A DNA stretch of 17,408 nucleotides from Deltaproteobacteria bacterium (GCA_019314185.1 JAFCZU010000097.1:1-17408), one strand, 5' to 3'. Shown: positions 7,268 to 15,849, counted from the stretch's first letter. Numbers and translations: made by a program. The notes: generated from the letters alone by a model not told the origin.

Positions 7268-7317
7268 AATTTTAAACTAAACATTCATAATTTAAAATTA
7301 GAGCGTAGCGATTCATT

Positions 7318-8193
7318 ATGACCCCGAATGTTGCAGATATACTCATAGAAGCGCTTCCTTATATCCGCCGTTTTTACGGTATGACCATTGTAATTAAATA
7401 CGGCGGACATGCAATGGTTGATGAGCAGTTAAAGGAGGACTTTGCCAGAGACATCACTTTATTGAAGTTTATCGGGCTGAATCCGGTAGTAGTGCATGGC
7501 GGCGGGCCTCAAATCAATTCTGTTCTCGATCAGATGGGGATTCACCCCAAGTTTGTAAGAGGAATGCGTCTTACGGACGAGCATACCATGGATGTAGTAG
7601 AGATGGTACTTGGTGGCAAGGTCAACAAGGCGATTGTTGCCCAGATCAATCAGCAGGGTGGCAAGGCCGTTGGCTTAAGCGGTAAGGATGGAGAGCTTAT
7701 TCTAGCTAAAAAGCTTCATATCCTGTACCAGGAAGGGGCCGATAAACCGCCGGAGATAATAGATCCGGGGCTTGTGGGGCAGGTTGAACATATTAACCCT
7801 GACATTATAAATACACTGACCAGCCATGATTTTATTCCTATTGTTGCACCTGTGGGCGTTGGCGCTTCCGGTGAAACATACAATATAAATGCAGATCTGG
7901 TGGCTGGCAAAATAGCTATAGCACTTAACGCAAAACGTCTTATATTACTCACAGATGTTGACGGTGTCCTGGATCCTTCAGGTTCTGTAATATCATCAAT
8001 CAGTCCGGAGCATATCGATAAGATGATAGAAGAAAAGATAATTTCAGGGGGAATGATCCCAAAAATCGAATGCGCAATTGATGCTCTTAAAAACGGTGTT
8101 GAAAAGGTTCATATAATCAACGGCTGCAAGCGTCATTCTGTATTGCTTGAGCTTTTTACCCGCAAAGGTATAGGAACGGAAGTTACAATATGA
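7318..8193 (+). CDS. argB: Acetylglutamate kinase (ArgB)
   Basis: This enzyme phosphorylates N-acetyl-L-glutamate with ATP in the second step of arginine synthesis, in the cytoplasm. It has 291 residues of the amino acid kinase fold. Lys27 and the glycines of VIKYGG, the loop VVVHGGGPQ (57-65), [20 protein letters not shown] and GGMIPKI are all present. The N-terminal helix [16 protein letters not shown] is the extension typical of arginine-inhibited hexameric NAGKs, so feedback inhibition by arginine is likely (inference). ATG 7318 directly follows a repeat remnant and has no clear Shine-Dalgarno sequence. A few N-terminal residues may have been lost compared with relatives. The stop overlaps the argD start (ATGA). 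Confidence 0.96.
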   Translation: MTPNVADILIEALPYIRRFYGMTIVIKYGGHAMVDEQLKEDFARDITLLKFIGLNPVVVHGGGPQINSVLDQMGIHPKFVRGMRLTDEHTMDVVEMVLGGKVNKAIVAQINQQGGKAVGLSGKDGELILAKKLHILYQEGADKPPEIIDPGLVGQVEHINPDIINTLTSHDFIPIVAPVGVGASGETYNINADLVAGKIAIALNAKRLILLTDVDGVLDPSGSVISSISPEHIDKMIEEKIISGGMIPKIECAIDALKNGVEKVHIINGCKRHSVLLELFTRKGIGTEVTI

Positions 8194-9368
8194 TGGTTGA
8201 TATTATAAATAAAGCAGACAAGGTTATAGCAAAAACATACAAAAGATTCCCCGTTGTAATCACAAGAGGAAAAGGATGTACTCTATGGGATAGCAATGGA
8301 CGCTCTTATACCGATTTTGTCGCCGGAATTGCGGTATGCAATCTCGGGCATTTGCATCCAAAAGTTACTGAAGCGCTTTTAAAACAGGCAGATACGCTTT
8401 TGCATGTTTCCAACCTGTATTATACGATTCCACAGGTTGAACTTGCATCGTGGCTTGTTGAAAACAGCTTTGCGGACAGGGTTTTTTTCTGCAACAGCGG
8501 GGCCGAGGCAAACGAAGCTGCAATTAAATTAGCAAGAAAGTATCATAATGACAAAGGTGATTTTTCGCGCAGCAGGATAATCGCCATGGAAAAATCTTTT
8601 CACGGACGTACAATGGCAACCCTTTCCGCTACCGGTCAGGATAAAATCAGGCATGGTTTTGAACCATTGCTTGAAGGATTTGATTTTGTAGAATTTAATA
8701 ATATTAAAGCGTTGCAAAATAAAATCGGAGCTTCAACATGCGCTGTTTTAATTGAGCCGATCCAAGGCGAAGGAGGGGTTCGTTGTCCTGACCCCGAATA
8801 TTTGAAAGCTGTAAGACAGATTTGTAATGATACAGGAGCTCTTCTGATTTTTGATGAAATACAGACAGGGATGGGACGTACGGGAACGCTTTTTGCTTAT
8901 GAGCATTTCGGGATTGAGCCGGATATCATGACCCTTGCCAAAGCCCTTGCCAATGGTTTGCCCATAGGGGCGATGCTGGCTAAGGAAGATATTGCAGAAG
9001 CCTTCGGTCCCGGCGCGCATGCATCAACATTTGGAGGTACACCCATTATTGCCGCGGCTTCACTTGAAGTAGTCAAAACGCTCTTTGAAGAAAAGATAAT
9101 TGACTATTGCAGAGAAGTAGGCGCCTATTTTATGGAAAAGCTTTTCTGGCTGAAAAACAGGCATGAATCCATTCAGGATGTTCGGGGACTCGGTTTGTTA
9201 CTCGGTATAAAACTAAAAACAGACGGGGGGCCTGTTGTTACAAAATGCATGGAAAAAGGGTTTTTAATAAACTGCGTTCAGGGAAACATTCTGCGCTTTA
9301 TTCCTCCTCTGATTATAAGTAAAGATGAGATTGATTCCCTTATAACTTGCCTGGATGAAATATTATGA
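8190..9368 (+). CDS. argD: Acetylornithine aminotransferase (ArgD)
   Basis: This PLP-dependent class-III aminotransferase converts N-acetylglutamate semialdehyde to N-acetylornithine and may also serve succinyl-DAP transamination. It has 392 residues. The phosphate-binding SGAEANE lies at 103-109, the cofactor aspartate is Asp222 in [12 protein letters not shown], and the Schiff-base Lys251 is in [23 protein letters not shown] (near 275) and the family C-terminus ([18 protein letters not shown]) are also present. ATG 8190 overlaps the argB stop by four bases, and a second ATG at 8193 is in frame. GGAACGGAAG just upstream lies within argB. Translational coupling with argB is expected. Because the window carries dapL, a DAP-pathway role for ArgD is probably not needed here. 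Confidence 0.95.
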   Translation: MMVDIINKADKVIAKTYKRFPVVITRGKGCTLWDSNGRSYTDFVAGIAVCNLGHLHPKVTEALLKQADTLLHVSNLYYTIPQVELASWLVENSFADRVFFCNSGAEANEAAIKLARKYHNDKGDFSRSRIIAMEKSFHGRTMATLSATGQDKIRHGFEPLLEGFDFVEFNNIKALQNKIGASTCAVLIEPIQGEGGVRCPDPEYLKAVRQICNDTGALLIFDEIQTGMGRTGTLFAYEHFGIEPDIMTLAKALANGLPIGAMLAKEDIAEAFGPGAHASTFGGTPIIAAASLEVVKTLFEEKIIDYCREVGAYFMEKLFWLKNRHESIQDVRGLGLLLGIKLKTDGGPVVTKCMEKGFLINCVQGNILRFIPPLIISKDEIDSLITCLDEIL

Positions 9369-9672
9369 AAAAACAGAGCAAAACAACACCTTAACTTTAA
9401 ACTTTATAAAATATTTATGACAAGAGAATATTGAACGGCAGAGTAAAGCGTTTTTTGAACATCGAACGTCGAACGTTGAACGTTGAACATTGAATGATGA
9501 AATCGCTTCGCTCCACCAGTTTATAAAATTGGTAGAATACCTTATTCAAAATTCGATGTTGGACGTTCGATGTTCGATGTTCATAGCCTTTTTAGTAAAA
9601 AGTCGAATTCATCAAGTGTTGGGTTTGTCCGTGTGTGTCTGTGGCTAACAAACAATAATAAACGGAGTTACT
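9369..9672. other. 304-nt argD-argF spacer, mostly repeat
   Basis: No gene is supported. The spacer holds a long heptamer hairpin (9456-9583), immediately followed by an isolated end block AGTAAAAAGTCGAATTCATC (9594-9613) of the core-containing element family plus a single decayed heptamer (AAGTGTT). GTCCGTGTGTGTCTGTGGC follows at 9627-9645. The argF ribosome binding site GGAG is at 9664-9667. Confidence 0.65.
9456..9583. repeat. Heptamer hairpin, GAACATC family (copy 2 of the GAATATCGAA family)
   Basis: Forty-base arms (9456-9495 and 9544-9583) are inverted with 33 of 40 positions matching. Each arm is five 7-nt units plus five bases (for example GAACATC, GAACGTC, GAACGTT). The inner segment shares GATGAAATCGCT.CGCTCCA and GTAGAATACCTTA with 1635-1727, so the two loci are copies of one element even though their heptamer sequences have diverged. 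Confidence 0.85.
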
Positions 9673-10587
9673 TTGAAAAAAGACATATTAACACTTTTAG
9701 ACCTTTCAAGAGAAGACTTTGAGATGCTCTTTGAGCTGGCTCTTGAACTTAAGAAAAGGCATAAAAATCATATTACAGACATGCCTCTTGCAGGGAAAAC
9801 TCTTGGTTTGCTTTTCAATAAGCAATCGACACGCACACGCATTTCCTTTGAAACCGCAATGGTTCAGCTTGGCGGAACGCCGATATTCATAAGCGCCAAG
9901 GATACACAAATTGCCAGGGATGAACCGGTTAGAGACACAGCAAGAGTACTTTCAAGATATCTGGACTGCCTTGCCATCAGGACATATTCCCAAAAACTGA
10001 TAGAAGAGTTTTCAAAATTTACCACTATTCCGGTTATAAATGCTCTGACAGACACATACCATCCTTGCCAGATTCTAAGTGATATTTTAACTGTGATAGA
10101 GTATAAGGGCGGCTATGAAGGTCTTAAGATAACATGGATTGGAGACGGTAATAATGTATCCCATTCCTGGATCAACGCAGCGTCTGTTCTTGGGCTAAAT
10201 CTGACATTAGCCTGTCCTGAAGGATTTTTCCCTGATCAAAAGATTGTTGAAAAAGCACTTGGCAAAGGAAGCAGCAAGATTGTTATAATTTCAGACCCTG
10301 TTGAAGCGGTGAGGCATGCGGATGTAATTTATACTGATGTATGGGCCAGCATGGGACACGAAAATGAACATGCCGCAAGAAAACAGGTCTTTAAGTCTTT
10401 TCAGGTAGATAAAAAATTGTTAGAGGTGGCTGCAAAAGATGTTATTGTAATGCATTGTCTTCCGGCTCACAGGGGTGAAGAAATTAGCGAGGATGTTTTG
10501 GAAGGTTCGCATTCGGTTGTCTGGGATCAGGCTGAAAACAAACTTCATATGCATAAAGCTGTGCTTAAGACATTAATGAGCAGGTGA
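9673..10587 (+). CDS. argF: Ornithine carbamoyltransferase (ArgF)
   Basis: This enzyme transfers carbamoyl from carbamoyl phosphate to ornithine to give citrulline. It has 304 residues, normal for the anabolic enzyme. The carbamoyl-phosphate motif STRTR lies at 52-56, HPCQ at 130-133 and the ornithine-loop motif HCLPAHRGEE at 261-270; all are intact, including Cys262. The start is TTG 9673, chosen because GGAG lies five bases upstream and the first residues (MKKDILTLLDLSREDFE) match the family. No earlier in-frame ATG gives a family-like N-terminus. It is separated from argD by a repeat-filled spacer, so it may have its own promoter. Confidence 0.96.
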   Translation: MKKDILTLLDLSREDFEMLFELALELKKRHKNHITDMPLAGKTLGLLFNKQSTRTRISFETAMVQLGGTPIFISAKDTQIARDEPVRDTARVLSRYLDCLAIRTYSQKLIEEFSKFTTIPVINALTDTYHPCQILSDILTVIEYKGGYEGLKITWIGDGNNVSHSWINAASVLGLNLTLACPEGFFPDQKIVEKALGKGSSKIVIISDPVEAVRHADVIYTDVWASMGHENEHAARKQVFKSFQVDKKLLEVAAKDVIVMHCLPAHRGEEISEDVLEGSHSVVWDQAENKLHMHKAVLKTLMSR

Positions 10588-10601
10588 ATATCTTTATAAT
10601 G

Positions 10602-10764
10602 ACAGTTTACGGTTCACGGTTTACGGTTTTTTAAATAAATTTTTCAATGATTGAAGCATGTCTGATATTGATCTTAATTTTTTTCAGAAAATACCTTTGT
10701 CAACAATCGACAATCATCATATGTTTTGATCAACCGTTAACTGTAAACCGTTAACCGTGAACGG
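10602..10764. repeat. Heptamer hairpin, CGGTT/AACCG family (copy 2)
   Basis: The left array (10602-10628) runs ACAGTTT, ACGGTTC, ACGGTTT, ACGGTT. The right array (10732-10764) runs AACCGTT, AACTGTA, AACCGTT, AACCGTG, AACGG. The arrays are inverted and enclose about 100 nt of AT-rich sequence. TTTTGATCAACCGT is shared with the locus at about 1424-1437. The right array has more units than the left. It ends nine bases before the argG Shine-Dalgarno sequence. Confidence 0.85.
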
Positions 10765-10784
10765 CTATATAATAGGAGATTTTC

Positions 10785-11993
10785 GTGTACAATAATATAA
10801 GGAAAGTGGTTTTAGCATATTCGGGCGGGCTTGATACGTCTGTAATTTTAAAATGGCTCATCGAGACATACCATTGTGAGGTTGTCGCATTTTCTGCTGA
10901 TTTAGGCCAGGAAGAAGAGCTGGATCATCTCGAAGAAAAAGCGTTAAAAACCGGCGCAAAAGCGGTTTATATAGATGACCTGAAGGAAATCTTTGCAAAG
11001 GATTATGTTTTCCCGGCCTTTCGCGCAAATGCAGTCTATGAAGGACAATATCTGTTGGGAACATCTCTTGCGCGTCCTCTTATAGCAAAACGTCAGATGG
11101 AGATCGCGCAGATTGAAGGAGCTGATGCCGTAAGCCATGGGGCTACAGGAAAAGGGAATGATCAGGTAAGGTTTGAGCTAAGCTACCTTGCGCTGAATCC
11201 TGATATAAAGATTATCGCTCCATGGCGTGAATGGGATCTTAATTCTCGCACATCCCTGATGGAGTTTGCTGAAAAACACGGCATATCTGTTCCTACAACT
11301 CCCGCGAAACCATACAGTAGTGACAGGAATCTGCTGCATATCAGTTACGAAGGCGGCGTGCTTGAAGATCCGTGGGAAGAACCTCCTGAGGATATGTTTA
11401 TACTGACTGTTTCGCCAAAGGATGCGCCGGATGCGCCGGAAATAATAGAAATAACTTTCAAACAGGGAGATCCTGTTGCGATCAATGATAAACAACTGTC
11501 CCCTGCGAATCTCCTCAAGGAGCTAAACAGGCTTGGCGGCCGTCACGGCATAGGCAGACTGGATATTGTCGAAAACCGTTTTGTCGGGATGAAATCCCGC
11601 GGTGTATATGAAACACCGGGCGGGACTATACTGAGACTCGCACATATGGCTGTCGAATCGATTACCATGGACAGGGAAGTAATGCACTTTCGAGATTCGC
11701 TTATACCAAAGTATTCTGAAATTATCTATAATGGTTTCTGGTTTTCACCCGAGATGAAACTTTTGCAGGATATGATCAATAATACGCAGAGAAATGTTTC
11801 AGGTGTCGTCCGCCTGGAGCTTTACAAGGGAAACTGTCGTATCCTGGGACGAAAATCCGATGAATCGATTTACAACGAAGCCTTTGCCACATTTGAAGAT
11901 GACAGTGTGTACAAACAGAAAGATGCTGAAGGCTTTATACGACTGAATGCACTAAGATTACGCATTCAGAAAATGATGAAACCAGAAAAGTAA
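10785..11993 (+). CDS. argG: Argininosuccinate synthase (ArgG)
   Basis: This enzyme joins citrulline and aspartate using ATP, giving argininosuccinate, AMP and PPi. It has 402 residues. The ATP-binding PP-loop is AYSGGLDTS (11-19), and the family blocks [43 protein letters not shown] and [19 protein letters not shown] follow in order. The start is GTG 10785 with AGGAG at 10774-10778, six bases upstream, which makes the start secure despite the non-ATG codon. A repeat hairpin lies immediately before the ribosome binding site. Confidence 0.97.
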   Translation: MYNNIRKVVLAYSGGLDTSVILKWLIETYHCEVVAFSADLGQEEELDHLEEKALKTGAKAVYIDDLKEIFAKDYVFPAFRANAVYEGQYLLGTSLARPLIAKRQMEIAQIEGADAVSHGATGKGNDQVRFELSYLALNPDIKIIAPWREWDLNSRTSLMEFAEKHGISVPTTPAKPYSSDRNLLHISYEGGVLEDPWEEPPEDMFILTVSPKDAPDAPEIIEITFKQGDPVAINDKQLSPANLLKELNRLGGRHGIGRLDIVENRFVGMKSRGVYETPGGTILRLAHMAVESITMDREVMHFRDSLIPKYSEIIYNGFWFSPEMKLLQDMINNTQRNVSGVVRLELYKGNCRILGRKSDESIYNEAFATFEDDSVYKQKDAEGFIRLNALRLRIQKMMKPEK

Positions 11994-12004
11994 AAAAAGA
12001 ACTA

Positions 12005-12180
12005 TCACGAAAACACGAAAGCTTGAAAACACGAAAAAGAATGTTAGTAAATGGTGGGCACCATCCCACAAAAATTAGCCATTTCATAAGTTCTGTTTGC
12101 AATACCGTAGGCTGAGCTGCCTATCGTTAAATGGATTTTTAGATCTTATTTCGTGTTTTCGTACTTTCGTGTTTTCGTGA
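12005..12180. repeat. Inverted 32-nt CACGAAAA arrays enclosing REP-like small hairpins
   Basis: Arms at 12005-12036 and 12149-12180 match at 29 of 32 inverted positions. The unit is 8 nt here (AAAACACG, AAAGCTTG). The 112-nt middle holds two short hairpins: GTGGG/CCCAC (12054-12069), and TAGGC/GCCTA (12108-12123) with GTAG at its foot. It fills most of the 245-nt argG-argH gap. Confidence 0.85.
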
Positions 12181-12238
12181 TTAATTTTGAGTAGTTTCTT
12201 AACCGCGCAGATAAATAGTGCTATGAGGTCACAAAATT

Positions 12239-13618
12239 ATGTCTGAAAAGCCCTGGGGTGGCAGATTTTCCGAGAAGACAGACAGGATCGTTGAGTCCTT
12301 TACATCTTCAATTAATATCGACAAGAGGCTTTATCCTTATGATATTGAAGGCAGTATCGCTCACTGCAGAATGCTTGCCAAACAGTCAATTATTACAGAA
12401 GAAGAAGCCTCCTCTTTAATCCAGGGTCTTGGCGCAATTAAAAGAGAGCTGGAGAGGGGAAAATTCCACTTTGATGACGGGCTGGAAGATATCCATATGC
12501 ATATTGAATCCAAGCTTCTTCAGGAGGTTGGAAAGGTTGCCCAGAAACTGCATACCGCAAGGAGCCGTAACGACCAGGTTGTGCTTGATACCCGTATGTA
12601 TCTGAGAGATGAAACTTTAAATATCTTAAATAGTCTTGCAAAACTGAAAAAAGTTCTCCTTGTATTTGCCGAAAACCATATAAATACGGTTTTGCCAGGA
12701 TATACTCATCTTCAGAGAGCTCAACCGGTCCTTTTGGCTCACCATATAATGGCATATTATGAGATGTTTTTGCGTGATTCAGAAAGGTTCAAAGATTGCC
12801 TGAAACGGATAAACGTAATGCCGCTGGGAAGCGCGGCCCTTGCCGGCACCACCTACCCTATTGACAGGGCTTATACCGCAAAGCTTCTTGACTTTCCGGA
12901 GGTATCAAGGAACAGCATAGATTCGGTATCTGACAGAGATTTTATCATAGAATTCTTATCAACGGCAAGTATATGCATGGTGCATTTCAGCCGCATGTCA
13001 GAAGAATTAATATTATGGTCATCATCTGAATTTGGTTTTATTGAGCTTCCTGATTCCTTTGCCACAGGAAGCAGTATTATGCCTCAAAAGAAGAACCCTG
13101 ATGTACCTGAACTGATCCGCGGGAAAACCGGTATAGTTTTTGGAAACTTAATGGCTCTTTTATCCATCATGAAATCATTGCCCCTCGCATATAACCGCGA
13201 CATGCAGGAAGATAAAAGGCCGCTTTTTGATACAGTTGACATATTAACGGCATGCATAACAATTTGCACGGCAATGATTCCGAAACTAAAAATAAACAAA
13301 GAAGCAATGCAAATAGCCACATGCAAAGGTTTTTTAAACGCAACAGATATGGCGGATTATCTTGTAATTAGGGGCATGCCATTTCGACAGGCACATGATT
13401 GTGTCGGCAAGGCCGTAAACTTTGCTCAAAATAATAATAAAGAGCTGCATGAACTTACTTTAAAAAAGTTGAAAACCTTTTCATCCCTTATTGAAAAGGA
13501 TGTTTTTAATATTTTAAAAATAGAGCAGATGATTAACAGAAGAAAATCTTTTGGCGGAACAGCCAGAGAAAATGTCATGGCAGCCATTAAGGAGGCAAAG
13601 AAAAGTCTTGAGACTTAA
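12239..13618 (+). CDS. argH: Argininosuccinate lyase (ArgH)
   Basis: This enzyme cleaves argininosuccinate to arginine and fumarate, the last step of the pathway. It has 459 residues, the usual length, in the fumarase/aspartase superfamily. The N-terminus KPWGGRF, the block LHTARSRNDQV (104-114), GYTHLQRAQP with the catalytic His157, and the signature GSSIMPQKKNPD (277-288) carrying the catalytic loop Ser are all present. GAGG about nine bases upstream of ATG 12239 supports the start. The 3' end overlaps the following lipoprotein gene by 11 nt and contains that gene's ribosome binding site, so the two are translationally linked. Confidence 0.97.
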   Translation: MSEKPWGGRFSEKTDRIVESFTSSINIDKRLYPYDIEGSIAHCRMLAKQSIITEEEASSLIQGLGAIKRELERGKFHFDDGLEDIHMHIESKLLQEVGKVAQKLHTARSRNDQVVLDTRMYLRDETLNILNSLAKLKKVLLVFAENHINTVLPGYTHLQRAQPVLLAHHIMAYYEMFLRDSERFKDCLKRINVMPLGSAALAGTTYPIDRAYTAKLLDFPEVSRNSIDSVSDRDFIIEFLSTASICMVHFSRMSEELILWSSSEFGFIELPDSFATGSSIMPQKKNPDVPELIRGKTGIVFGNLMALLSIMKSLPLAYNRDMQEDKRPLFDTVDILTACITICTAMIPKLKINKEAMQIATCKGFLNATDMADYLVIRGMPFRQAHDCVGKAVNFAQNNNKELHELTLKKLKTFSSLIEKDVFNILKIEQMINRRKSFGGTARENVMAAIKEAKKSLET

Positions 13619-14033
13619 ATTTTCAATTCTGATTGCTATAATAATTCTTTTATGCGGATGCGGCAGAAAGGTCTTGCCTGTGCCACCCGGCCAGGAACCA
13701 CCACCGACAGTTAATGATTTAAATTCAAGCATAGATGGTGACTTGCTTAGGCTGACATGGACTCTTCCGGAAGCAAATAAAAGAATTATGTCAAACCTGG
13801 ATGGCTTTGTTGTATATAGATCAAAAAAAATGCTTTCAGAATCTGACTGCAAAAAATGTCCTGTGCTTTTCAAGCGAATTGCCGATATTCCTATGGAAGA
13901 AAAGGATGTAAATAAAAAAACAACCTACAAGGAAACCCTGGCAAAGGGCTACAGGTATATTTATAAGGTAACCGTTTACACAAAAACAGGGGCTTCTGGA
14001 AAAGACTCCAATTATATAGAGTTCGTTTATTAG
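13608..14033 (+). CDS. Small lipoprotein with a fibronectin-III-like domain
   Basis: This is a 141-residue predicted lipoprotein. A basic N-terminus (MRLKF) is followed by a hydrophobic stretch (SILIAIIIL) and a lipobox-like LCGC, so the mature protein would begin at a lipid-modified Cys. A proline-rich linker (PVPPGQEPPPTV) then leads to a beta-rich domain (LLRLTWTLPE, LDGFVVYRSK, YRYIYKVTVYTKTGASG) patterned like FN3. It also has a CxxC pair (DCKKCP). TTG 13608 is chosen because it gives a proper signal peptide and AGGAGG lies 12 nt upstream; longer starts put translated argH antiframe sequence in front. The gene is tied to argH by overlap but has no known role in arginine synthesis. Its function is unknown. 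Confidence 0.8.
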   Translation: MRLKFSILIAIIILLCGCGRKVLPVPPGQEPPPTVNDLNSSIDGDLLRLTWTLPEANKRIMSNLDGFVVYRSKKMLSESDCKKCPVLFKRIADIPMEEKDVNKKTTYKETLAKGYRYIYKVTVYTKTGASGKDSNYIEFVY

Positions 14034-14043
14034 GTTACCATAA

Positions 14044-14068
14044 GGCCGCCACGTATGGCGGCCCTACC
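14044..14068 (-). repeat. Left REP hairpin of the RAYT unit
   Basis: This 25-nt imperfect palindrome has an 8-bp stem, GGCCGCCA/TGGCGGCC, around CGTA. On the minus strand it starts GGTAGGGC, so a GTAG foot faces the transposase gene. It matches the right copy, inverted, at 24 of 25 positions. Confidence 0.9.
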
Positions 14069-14096
14069 GTAGGTGACCTTCAAATGGAAAAATACC

Positions 14097-14543
14097 ATGC
14101 CGCATATACCTGAACGATGGGACGGGCGGAACCAAACCTATTTTGTAACCGTGGTAACCAGGAAACGGAAACCGGTTTTTAAGGATGATGTCCTTTGTCT
14201 TGAATTGCAAAATGCTTTCAAAGATGTCCATAAATTTCATCCGTTTCGGCTGGCGGCATTGGCGATATTGCCGGATCATTGACATGCCTTGATTCGACCA
14301 TATCCGAACATTGTAATTGAAAAGGTGGTTGGCGCTGTAAAAGCCAACGTAATGAAACGGATATGGAAAAAAGAAAAACGCAAGACCATCTGGCAGACGA
14401 GATTTTTAGACCATCGAATAAGGGATGAAAACGATTTTGCGAACCATGTGGAATATATCCGGATGAATCCTCAGAAACATGGCCTTGCGCAAGAAAGCCA
14501 AAAATACAAATGGTTATTCATCCACAACAATCCGTTTAAATAA
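14097..14543 (+). pseudogene. REP-associated tyrosine transposase (RAYT, Y1_Tnp family), nonsense codon in the HUH motif
   Basis: This is a small transposase of the IS200/IS605-related Y1 family that handles single-stranded REP hairpins. From ATG 14097 the frame begins MPHIPERWDGRNQTYFVTVVTRKRKPVF, typical of RAYTs. At codon 62 (14280-14282) the frame has TGA, exactly where relatives have Trp or another hydrophobic residue between the two metal-binding histidines (ILPDH, stop, HALIRP). One G-to-A change from TGG explains it. The same frame continues uninterrupted through VEKVVGAVKANVMKR and the region of the probable catalytic Tyr (VEYIRMNPQKHGL) to TAA at 14541-14543. A GTG at 14073 could lengthen the N-terminus. 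The gene sits between the lipoprotein and lysA and is bracketed by an inverted REP pair. As written it cannot make an active protein unless the codon is suppressed. Confidence 0.9.
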
Positions 14544-14544
14544 A

Positions 14545-14569
14545 GGTAGGGCCGCCCTACGTGGCGGCC
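14545..14569 (+). repeat. Right REP hairpin of the RAYT unit
   Basis: This 25-nt imperfect palindrome has the stem GGCCGCC/GGCGGCC with GTAG at the foot (14546-14549), directly after the transposase stop codon. It is the inverted copy of the REP at 14044-14068, with one mismatch. It ends 12 nt before the lysA ATG. Confidence 0.9.
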
Positions 14570-14581
14570 GGCAACAATTAT

Positions 14582-15841
14582 ATGAATCATTTTTTATACC
14601 GCGACAATGAGATGTATTGTGAAGATGTTCCAGTTAGAGTTATTGCTGAAACAGTAGGCACCCCTCTTTATTTATACAGCCATGCTACTTTAAAGCGCCA
14701 TTTCTTTGCCTTTAATGACGCTTTTGACGGCATTGAAAGGCTGATATGTTTCTCTGCAAAGGCAAATACAAGTCTGGCTGTTTTAAAACTGTTCGCAAAC
14801 CTTGGAAGCGGCCTTGATATTGTTTCACGAGGAGAGCTTTTCCTGGGATTAAAAGCCGGAATTTCACCTGACAAGGTTGTTTATTCCGGCGTTGGAAAGC
14901 GTGTTGATGAGATCGACTACGCCCTTTATAAAAAGATATTGATGTTCAATGTCGAGTCTTTTGATGAGCTTGAGCTTATAAACGAGAGAGCTGGCCGGCA
15001 TAACTTAAAAGCGCCTGTAGCCATTAGAGTAAATCCCGATGTTGACCCTAAAACCCATCCATATATTTCAACCGGCCTTAAAAAAAATAAATTTGGTGTG
15101 GATTATAAGACGGCAATTGAAGCATACAAAATTGCAAACAGTCTGAAAAACATAAAGATAGTCGGCATTGACTGCCATATCGGATCGCAGGTTACCGAAA
15201 CCGGACCTTTTGAGGATGCTGTCAAGAACATCAAGAGGCTGATATATGAATTAAAAGATTTAGGCATAGAAATCAGATATCTTGACATAGGTGGGGGGCT
15301 GGGAATAACCTATCACGATGAATCGCCTCCTCAACCAAGTGAATATGCCGGTTCCATAATTAAGCTGCTTAAAGGAATGAATATTAAACTGATACTGGAA
15401 CCGGGCAGGGTTATTGTCGGAAATGCAGGAATACTTGTTACCAGGGTACTTTATAAAAAATCAAATGATGCCAAAGAGTTTGTTATAGTTGATGCCGGCA
15501 TGAACGATCTGATGCGTCCGGCATTGTATAAAGCTTTTCATAATATAAAGCCGATTGTAAAACATGAAGGCAAATCGATAATTGCTGACGTTGTCGGACC
15601 AATTTGCGAAACAGGTGATTTTCTGGCTCTTGACCGTAAAATTGCCGATGTCAAAAACGGGGATTTTCTTGCGGTTATGAGCGCAGGAGCATACGGATTT
15701 ACAATGTCATCCAATTACTGTTCCAGGCTTAGGGTGCCAGAAGTAATGGTAAAGGATGACCTGTTTTATATTGTAAGGGAACGGCAGGAATACGAGGACT
15801 TAATTAAAGGGGAGTCAATACCGCCGTTTTTAGAAAATTAA
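14582..15841 (+). CDS. lysA: Diaminopimelate decarboxylase (LysA)
   Basis: This PLP enzyme of the alanine-racemase/ODC-like fold III decarboxylates meso-diaminopimelate to L-lysine. It has 419 residues from ATG 14582. The Schiff-base Lys60 is in FSAKAN, HIGSQ has His199, the glycine loop GGGLGI starts at 237, EPGR lies at 273-276, and the active-site Cys342 is in CETGD. YGFTMSSNYCSR near the C-terminus is also typical. The N-terminus MNHFLYRDNEMYCEDVPV is family-like, so ATG 14582 is preferred over a GTG at 14561, which lies inside the REP. No Shine-Dalgarno sequence is evident because the REP ends 12 nt before the start. Insertion of the RAYT unit probably separated lysA from the upstream lipoprotein/arg transcript. 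Confidence 0.96.
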   Translation: MNHFLYRDNEMYCEDVPVRVIAETVGTPLYLYSHATLKRHFFAFNDAFDGIERLICFSAKANTSLAVLKLFANLGSGLDIVSRGELFLGLKAGISPDKVVYSGVGKRVDEIDYALYKKILMFNVESFDELELINERAGRHNLKAPVAIRVNPDVDPKTHPYISTGLKKNKFGVDYKTAIEAYKIANSLKNIKIVGIDCHIGSQVTETGPFEDAVKNIKRLIYELKDLGIEIRYLDIGGGLGITYHDESPPQPSEYAGSIIKLLKGMNIKLILEPGRVIVGNAGILVTRVLYKKSNDAKEFVIVDAGMNDLMRPALYKAFHNIKPIVKHEGKSIIADVVGPICETGDFLALDRKIADVKNGDFLAVMSAGAYGFTMSSNYCSRLRVPEVMVKDDLFYIVRERQEYEDLIKGESIPPFLEN

Positions 15842-15849
15842 TCCTAAGC

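Larger units (their letters stand above)
6994..7317. other. 324-nt hslU-argB spacer, repeats only
   Basis: No gene is supported. The spacer contains a G-U-tolerant palindrome centred on TTGCCGGCAG (7027-7044), a perfect 27-nt palindrome (7090-7116), the third core-containing element (7153-7267), an AT-rich 10-bp inverted repeat (7267-7276 with 7291-7300), and a remnant GAGCGTAGCGATTCATT (7301-7317) that matches, inverted, the block found at about 1646-1661 and 9500-9514. Confidence 0.7.

Noticed and set aside
13551..13607. ATG-initiated N-terminal extension of the lipoprotein
   Set aside because: It lies within argH in another frame and would bury the signal peptide. TTG 13608 with AGGAGG upstream fits better.
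14280..14282. Selenocysteine codon in the RAYT
   Set aside because: The position is a structural hydrophobic/Trp site rather than a Cys site, and I see no convincing hairpin of the right kind directly after the TGA. A nonsense change from TGG is simpler.
14561..14581. Upstream GTG start for lysA
   Set aside because: It falls inside the right REP hairpin and adds residues not seen in LysA.
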